This document shows positions 6,455 to 9,955 of a stretch of DNA of 9,955 nt, piece by piece. The stretch spans positions 1,004 through 10,958 of the forward strand of contig DMFQ01000167.1 in the NCBI GenBank assembly GCA_003450555.1. Direction: 5' to 3'. The DNA comes from Ktedonobacter sp. (GTDB lineage Bacteria; Chloroflexota; Ktedonobacteria; Ktedonobacterales; Ktedonobacteraceae). Under the pieces are notes generated by a model, which ran no database searches, was not told the origin of the DNA, and worked only from the letters and a program-made list of their open reading frames with translations. Position numbers and translations under genes: made by a program. The number at the start of each line of letters is the position of its first letter. Positions within the stretch are counted from its first letter, which is position 1.

Positions 6455-8311
6455 ATGCAGGTTCAAAATACTATGGCCCACACAGAAAAATTAGTACGAC
6501 GAAACGACATTCGCAATGTTGCTATTATTGCCCACGTCGATCATGGGAAAACCACGCTGGTCGATGGCCTACTAAAGCAGAGCCATATTTTCCGTGAGAA
6601 TCAAAATATGGGCGAACTTATTATGGATTCTAACGACCAGGAGAGAGAGCGCGGCATTACTATTCTGGCCAAAAACACCGCTATCATCTATCGAGGCATA
6701 AAGATCAATATTATAGATACGCCTGGACACGCGGACTTCGGAGGCGAAGTTGAGCGAGTGCTCAATATGGCCGATGGCTGTATCCTGCTCATCGACGCGG
6801 TGGAAGGCCCGATGCCGCAGACGCGCTTTGTACTACAAAAGGCCTTAGAGCTGAACTTACAGCCTATTGTCGTGATTAATAAAATTGATCGTCGCGATGC
6901 GCGTATCGAGCAGGTATTCGAGTGGACGCAAGACCTTTTCCTGGAACTGGCGACGACGGATGCTCATCTCAATTTCCCAGTCCTGTATGCAATTGGGCGT
7001 GACGGGGTAGCGATGTATCACCCGGATGATGAGCGCATTAACCTGGAGCCACTGTTTGAGACAATTGTAAAAACTATTCCTGCTCCAGTGGTGGATGCCG
7101 ATGCCCCGCTCCAGTTGTTGGTGGCAGCGCTTGACTATGATGACTATAAAGGCAAGTATGCTATAGGTCGCATTGTGCGCGGGCGCATTGCACCAAATAC
7201 TTTCGTTGCACATATCAATCGGGATGGAGTGTCTTCACGACAAAAAATCAACCTTGTGCTGACCTATAAGGGTCTGCAACGTGTCGAAGTTCCTGAAGCA
7301 TTGGCCGGCGATATCGTCGCTTTGACAGGTATAGCTGGCGCCAATATTGGTGATACGATTGCCGACGTGGACTACCCTGAAGCTTTGCCTACCATCGCTA
7401 TTACAGAACCAACTTTGAAGATGACATTCGGAGTCAATGCCAGTCCTTTCGCAGGTCGAGAGGGGAAGTATCCTACATCCAGGCAACTGAGGTCGCGCCT
7501 CTACCGTGAGTTAGAGACCAATGTCAGTTTGCGGGTTGTAGACGGCAATTCACCAGATGAGTTTATCATATCGGGTCGTGGAGAACTACACCTTTCAGTA
7601 TTGATTGAGACAATGCGTCGCGAGGGCTACGAGTTTCAGGTGTCACGACCAGAGGTGATTACCCACGAGGATGAGAATGGCAAGATCGTCGAACCTATAG
7701 AGCACCTGGTCATCGATACTAAGGACAGCTATATTGGAGTATTGACTGAGACGTTGGCGTCACGAAAAGCGCAGCTTATCAATATGACTAATGATGGTTC
7801 TGGCAACGTGCGTTTAGAGTACCATGTACCAACACGTGGTTTAATTGGGTTTCGCAATGCGTTCTTGACTTTGACGCAAGGCAACGGCGCTATGAGTAGT
7901 CTGCTGGTCGGCTATGAACCCTGGCTGGGGAAAATCGGAACGACACGTATGGGGGCGCTGATTGCTTCAGAGGCAGGAGCCGCAGTCACGTATGGACTGA
8001 ACAATGCTCAGCAGCGAGGTGATACCTTCATCGAACCGGGTACGCCTGTATACGAAGGGATGATCGTTGGACTCAATGTACGGCCCATGGATATGACGGT
8101 CAATGTCTGCAAAGAGAAGCAGAAGACGAATGTGCGATCTTCTACCTCTGATATCGCGGTACGTTTGACGCCGCCAATCATTATGAGCCTGGAACAATCG
8201 CTTGATTTTATCAATAATGATGAACTGGTTGAGGTAACTCCTCAGAACATCAGGTTGCGCAAACGTTTATTGACGCAGCACGAGCGATCGCGAGCGCGAG
8301 CGAACGAATAA
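6455..8311 (+). CDS. typA: Ribosome-associated translational GTPase TypA/BipA
   Basis: 618 residues, full length for TypA/BipA. This is an EF-G-like GTPase that binds the ribosome and aids 50S assembly and growth under cold or other stress. The GTPase domain shows G1 AHVDHGKTT (26-34), G2 RGITI with Thr69, G3 DTPGH (88-92) and G4 NKID (142-145). The G5 position reads YAIGRDG rather than the common YASA form. An EF-Tu-like beta-barrel follows (about 212-300), then two EF-G-like domains and the BipA-specific C-terminal domain with [12 protein letters not shown] and the [16 protein letters not shown] segment. The tail is arginine-rich. Start choice is uncertain: AAGGAG (6434-6439) is 15 bases from the ATG at 6455 but 6 from an in-frame ATT at 6446, and the ATG at 6473 would give a more family-like N-terminus. 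It has its own promoter, a hairpin leader, and ends 5 bases from the convergent zinc-finger gene. Confidence 0.97.
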   Translation: MQVQNTMAHTEKLVRRNDIRNVAIIAHVDHGKTTLVDGLLKQSHIFRENQNMGELIMDSNDQERERGITILAKNTAIIYRGIKINIIDTPGHADFGGEVERVLNMADGCILLIDAVEGPMPQTRFVLQKALELNLQPIVVINKIDRRDARIEQVFEWTQDLFLELATTDAHLNFPVLYAIGRDGVAMYHPDDERINLEPLFETIVKTIPAPVVDADAPLQLLVAALDYDDYKGKYAIGRIVRGRIAPNTFVAHINRDGVSSRQKINLVLTYKGLQRVEVPEALAGDIVALTGIAGANIGDTIADVDYPEALPTIAITEPTLKMTFGVNASPFAGREGKYPTSRQLRSRLYRELETNVSLRVVDGNSPDEFIISGRGELHLSVLIETMRREGYEFQVSRPEVITHEDENGKIVEPIEHLVIDTKDSYIGVLTETLASRKAQLINMTNDGSGNVRLEYHVPTRGLIGFRNAFLTLTQGNGAMSSLLVGYEPWLGKIGTTRMGALIASEAGAAVTYGLNNAQQRGDTFIEPGTPVYEGMIVGLNVRPMDMTVNVCKEKQKTNVRSSTSDIAVRLTPPIIMSLEQSLDFINNDELVEVTPQNIRLRKRLLTQHERSRARANE

Positions 8312-8316
8312 GACTT

Positions 8317-8670
8317 TTAGAGGTCGACCATCTCATTGCGCTCTTCCAGCTCGGACAGTAGCACCAGTTCTGTATATTCTTCGTGGCAAGACTTACAGTG
8401 GCTCAAGTGGAACGCCATTTGAGCCATTTTGTTATTGGGCATTTCAACCATTGGATATTCAGGGCGAGTGGCCTCATAGTAGTCGGGAAAATGTAAACGG
8501 CACTGTTCACAATTGAGCGCGTCCTCGGCAATGATTGCTTCGGTAAGCCATACCAGCCCATGGTTACAGTGCGAGCACGTACGGATATGACAAACGATAG
8601 AATTGCTCAAGTATTCATTTTCTTGCCAATTCGTGTGCATCAGTAGTTGATGTAGATCAGTGCAACACAT
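8317..8670 (-). CDS. Soluble zinc-finger protein, probable ZAS-type anti-sigma factor
   Basis: 117 residues without a membrane segment. Residues 54-99 match the zf-HC2/anti-sigma zinc-finger layout: Cys54-x2-Cys57 starting a helix (CEQCRLHFPDYYEA), a spacer, then His88-x3-Cys92-x2-Cys95 (FHLSHCKSCHEEY). A second H-x3-C-x2-C (His28, Cys32, Cys35) lies in the N-terminal part, so two metal sites are possible. Such domains clamp onto a sigma factor and release it in response to redox or zinc changes. The gene follows the sigma gene on the same strand after a 70-base gap, the normal order for a sigma/anti-sigma operon. AAGGGA lies 8 bases before the ATG at 8670; a second ATG at 8640 has no ribosome site. 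The role as an anti-sigma factor is inferred from motif and neighbour; another zinc-binding role is possible. No terminator of its own is visible, and its end lies against typA. Confidence 0.75.
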   Translation of the reverse strand: MCCTDLHQLLMHTNWQENEYLSNSIVCHIRTCSHCNHGLVWLTEAIIAEDALNCEQCRLHFPDYYEATRPEYPMVEMPNNKMAQMAFHLSHCKSCHEEYTELVLLSELEERNEMVDL

Positions 8671-8740
8671 TCATTCTATCCCTTAAATTTGTGCAGTTTC
8701 TCATTCCCCACATCTTATAACTACACGTATAGTATTCATG

Positions 8741-9538
8741 CTATTCTCGCCACGCTTGTAAAATCTGCATTAATTCTTCTTTATTACGCAATGCTCTCAA
8801 AGCCCTATAACGCCACATATAGATCTCCTGTACTGATACATGCAAGAGATCGGCCAGTTCACTCTCGTTCATATCCGCAAGGTAAGTATAGAGCAACACC
8901 TGCCGATAGCGCAGGTTATGTAGTGATAGAATAGCATCTTTTAACGCCTGTTTCAACTCCTGCCTTTCTACATACTGCTGGGGATTTTGGTGCTGTTCAT
9001 CGTCAGCTATGTCATTATACTGTTCCTGTTGCTTCTCAAGCGAGAAGCAAGGCTCCTTTTCTCGCTTCTGTACATAGGCATGGGCATGACGTATCAGTGC
9101 TGTTTGTGCCCATTTGAGAAATGACGCTTGATCATCTGGTCCTGCCAATGGATTACGCGTAACCGATAGATACATTTCTTCAAGCACCTGCTGAAGTACA
9201 TCTTCAGCAGCACTCGCATTTTGCTGGAATGTACTGGCATAACCCGTACTGCGCAGCGAACCTTCCAGGTAACGTCTAAGATTCGCAAAAGCAGCATTAC
9301 GAACTTCGATTTGGGGTGAACGGTACGCTTGACATAATGCGCGACTGCAAATGCGAAGAGCAATGCGAGTGAGCAATTGATGCGAAGGATGATCAACTCC
9401 TTTGCGTAAGACCATCCACTCCCGCAGTATCTGCTCCGTCAACACCTCTGGCGTGAGTATCTCTTGTGCGCACCTTCGGATAACTAGACATGCCACAGTA
9501 TGGATTTGTGATTGTAAATCGTCTCCTCTTTCAATCAT
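8741..9538 (-). CDS. RNA polymerase sigma factor, sigma-70 family (ECF-like)
   Basis: 265 residues, somewhat longer than a minimal ECF sigma factor. The N-terminal ~90 residues are extra and unrecognised. Region 2 is seen around residues 108-165 (AEDVLQQVLEEMYLSV, later SFLKWAQTALIRHAHAYVQKRE, the FxxWxxxxxxxxxxxxxRR pattern). After a charged, Gln/Glu-rich linker (about 170-190), region 4 occupies about 198-252: LKDAILSLHNLRYRQVLLY, then the HTH MNESELADLLHVSVQEIYMWRYRALRALR. It should direct RNA polymerase to a specific promoter set. GAGAGGTG sits directly upstream of the ATG at 9538. A near-perfect housekeeping promoter drives it, so it is probably not solely autoregulated. It is followed by the zinc-finger protein gene, its likely anti-sigma partner, and is divergent from the secreted peptide gene. 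Target promoters are not known. Confidence 0.85.
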   Translation of the reverse strand: MIERGDDLQSQIHTVACLVIRRCAQEILTPEVLTEQILREWMVLRKGVDHPSHQLLTRIALRICSRALCQAYRSPQIEVRNAAFANLRRYLEGSLRSTGYASTFQQNASAAEDVLQQVLEEMYLSVTRNPLAGPDDQASFLKWAQTALIRHAHAYVQKREKEPCFSLEKQQEQYNDIADDEQHQNPQQYVERQELKQALKDAILSLHNLRYRQVLLYTYLADMNESELADLLHVSVQEIYMWRYRALRALRNKEELMQILQAWRE

Positions 9539-9598
9539 ATTTCACCTCTCCGTATTCTAATTACATTGCTGAGACAACATCATTTATATAGTATGACG

Positions 9599-9627
9599 AT
9601 TATAAGTTATATACCTAAAAATTGCAA
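9599..9627 (-). promoter_or_regulatory. Promoter of the sigma factor gene
   Basis: On the minus strand TTGCAA (9627-9622) and a perfect TATAAT (9604-9599) are separated by 17 bases. Transcription would start near 9592, about 54 bases before the ATG at 9538. Confidence 0.75.
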
Positions 9628-9633
9628 GTTTTT
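9617..9633. promoter_or_regulatory. Near-palindrome over the sigma promoter -35 (candidate operator)
   Basis: AAAAATTGCAAGTTTTT is symmetric about TTGCAA apart from one extra base. It covers the -35 of the sigma gene and lies between the two divergent genes, so a dimeric regulator binding here could influence both. Its A/T tracts may be merely the local composition. Confidence 0.3.
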
Positions 9634-9662
9634 CCCCTTTTCTTTCTACCTCTAGAAATAGA

Positions 9663-9709
9663 CGGGCTAAGATTGCCCGCGTAAAAATGAGCGCGGAAGT
9701 CTACGCGCT
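9663..9709 (+). other. Two tandem hairpins in the leader of the secreted peptide gene
   Basis: Hairpin 1: CGGGC (9663-9667) with GCCCG (9675-9679), 7-base loop. Hairpin 2: AGCGCG (9690-9695) with CGCGCT (9704-9709), 8-base loop. An alternative helix, CGCGT (9678-9682) with ACGCG (9703-9707), would disrupt both hairpins. They end about 8 bases before the ribosome site of the peptide gene, so switching between forms could affect its translation. Not a riboswitch class I recognise. Confidence 0.4.
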
Positions 9710-9731
9710 GCATAAAGAGAGGGAGTATTTC

Positions 9732-9929
9732 ATGATCACAACAATGCGAAGGATGGTGTCTCTAGTAGTTATGACGCTAGTATTGCTGGCGGGTCTGTTT
9801 GGTTGGACGATGAAGATGGAGGCGGCTCCACCATTTCCACTGCACCATAGTGGCATTCATGCCAACCAACTGCAGGCAGATGACCCCCCACATTATTGTC
9901 CACCGCCACCATTTTCTTGTATCGGCTAG
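9732..9929 (+). CDS. Small secreted Pro/His-rich peptide with C-terminal Cys-x6-Cys
   Basis: 65 residues, not recognised as a known family. The start at 9732 has GAGAGGGAG (9717-9725) 6 bases upstream; the ATG at 9687 would lie inside the leader hairpins and has no ribosome site. Residues 1-31 look like a signal peptide: MITTMRR as the basic N-region, a hydrophobic core from about 8 to 25, and a possible cleavage after Ala31 (MEA/APPF). The mature part would be about 34 residues, hydrophilic, with His38, His39, His43, His54, seven prolines after residue 51 or so, and the ending HYCPPPPFSCIG. Cys56 and Cys63 could form a disulfide ring of eight residues or, with the histidines, bind a metal. 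It is divergent from the sigma/anti-sigma genes, which suggests, without proving, that they control it or respond to it. It may be an extracellular signal, a small antimicrobial peptide, or a RiPP precursor whose partners lie beyond the window. A lipoprotein is excluded, as no lipobox Cys is present. Confidence 0.65.
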   Translation: MITTMRRMVSLVVMTLVLLAGLFGWTMKMEAAPPFPLHHSGIHANQLQADDPPHYCPPPPFSCIG

Positions 9930-9955
9930 ATCTCATTGGTCCAAAGCAGAACCGG

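Noticed and set aside
8284..8291. GCGATCGC palindrome at the end of typA
   Set aside because: A single copy inside an Arg/Ala-rich coding tail. Coding constraint explains it, and no repeated set of the motif was noticed in the window.
9687..9731. Longer peptide starting at ATG 9687
   Set aside because: There is no ribosome site before it, it lies in the hairpin region, and it would put a charged stretch ahead of a well-formed signal peptide that starts at 9732.

Overview
The window looks like a piece of a chromosome from a Ktedonobacteria-type member of the Chloroflexota. This is an inference from gene content: a DUF1786 protein, a spermidine-synthase-like domain buried in a polytopic membrane protein, a sigma factor followed by a soluble zinc-finger protein, and a small excisionase-type HTH protein with a second HTH. 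Base composition is intermediate in genes and AT-rich between them. There is no rRNA, tRNA, insertion sequence or CRISPR array that I can support.

Left part (1-1500, + strand): the end of a polytopic membrane protein runs in from outside. It is followed by a very good extended -10 promoter and an excisionase-type HTH gene. Just past this gene's stop, the +1 frame encodes a recognisable second HTH, so the gene appears to be broken, or shifted, by one base. About 400 bases of AT-rich DNA without a supported gene follow.

Middle (1495-6232, all - strand), read right to left: a DUF1786 actin-fold protein, a 719-aa membrane protein with a methyltransferase-like/spermidine-synthase-like core between two membrane bundles, and a nitrilase-superfamily protein. 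The nitrilase has Ala where the catalytic Cys belongs, and the membrane protein has Ala where the catalytic Asp of aminopropyltransferases belongs. A strong intrinsic terminator closes the block. The nitrilase also has its own candidate promoter.

Right part: typA/bipA (+ strand, about 6455-8311) has a consensus-like promoter. Its leader carries a terminator-like hairpin, and its strong Shine-Dalgarno sits too far from the first ATG but ideally placed for an in-frame ATT. Tail to tail with typA, only 5 bp away, is a minus-strand pair: a sigma-70-family factor (9538-8741) followed by a soluble ZAS-type zinc-finger protein (8670-8317), the usual order for a sigma/anti-sigma pair. Divergent from the sigma gene is a 65-aa secreted peptide, rich in Pro and His and ending in a Cys-PPPPFS-Cys motif, with a structured leader. 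The intergenic region holds an excellent promoter for the sigma gene, and its -35 lies inside a near-palindrome. The sigma/anti-sigma/peptide unit and the block of two catalytically altered enzymes are the best candidates for something undescribed.
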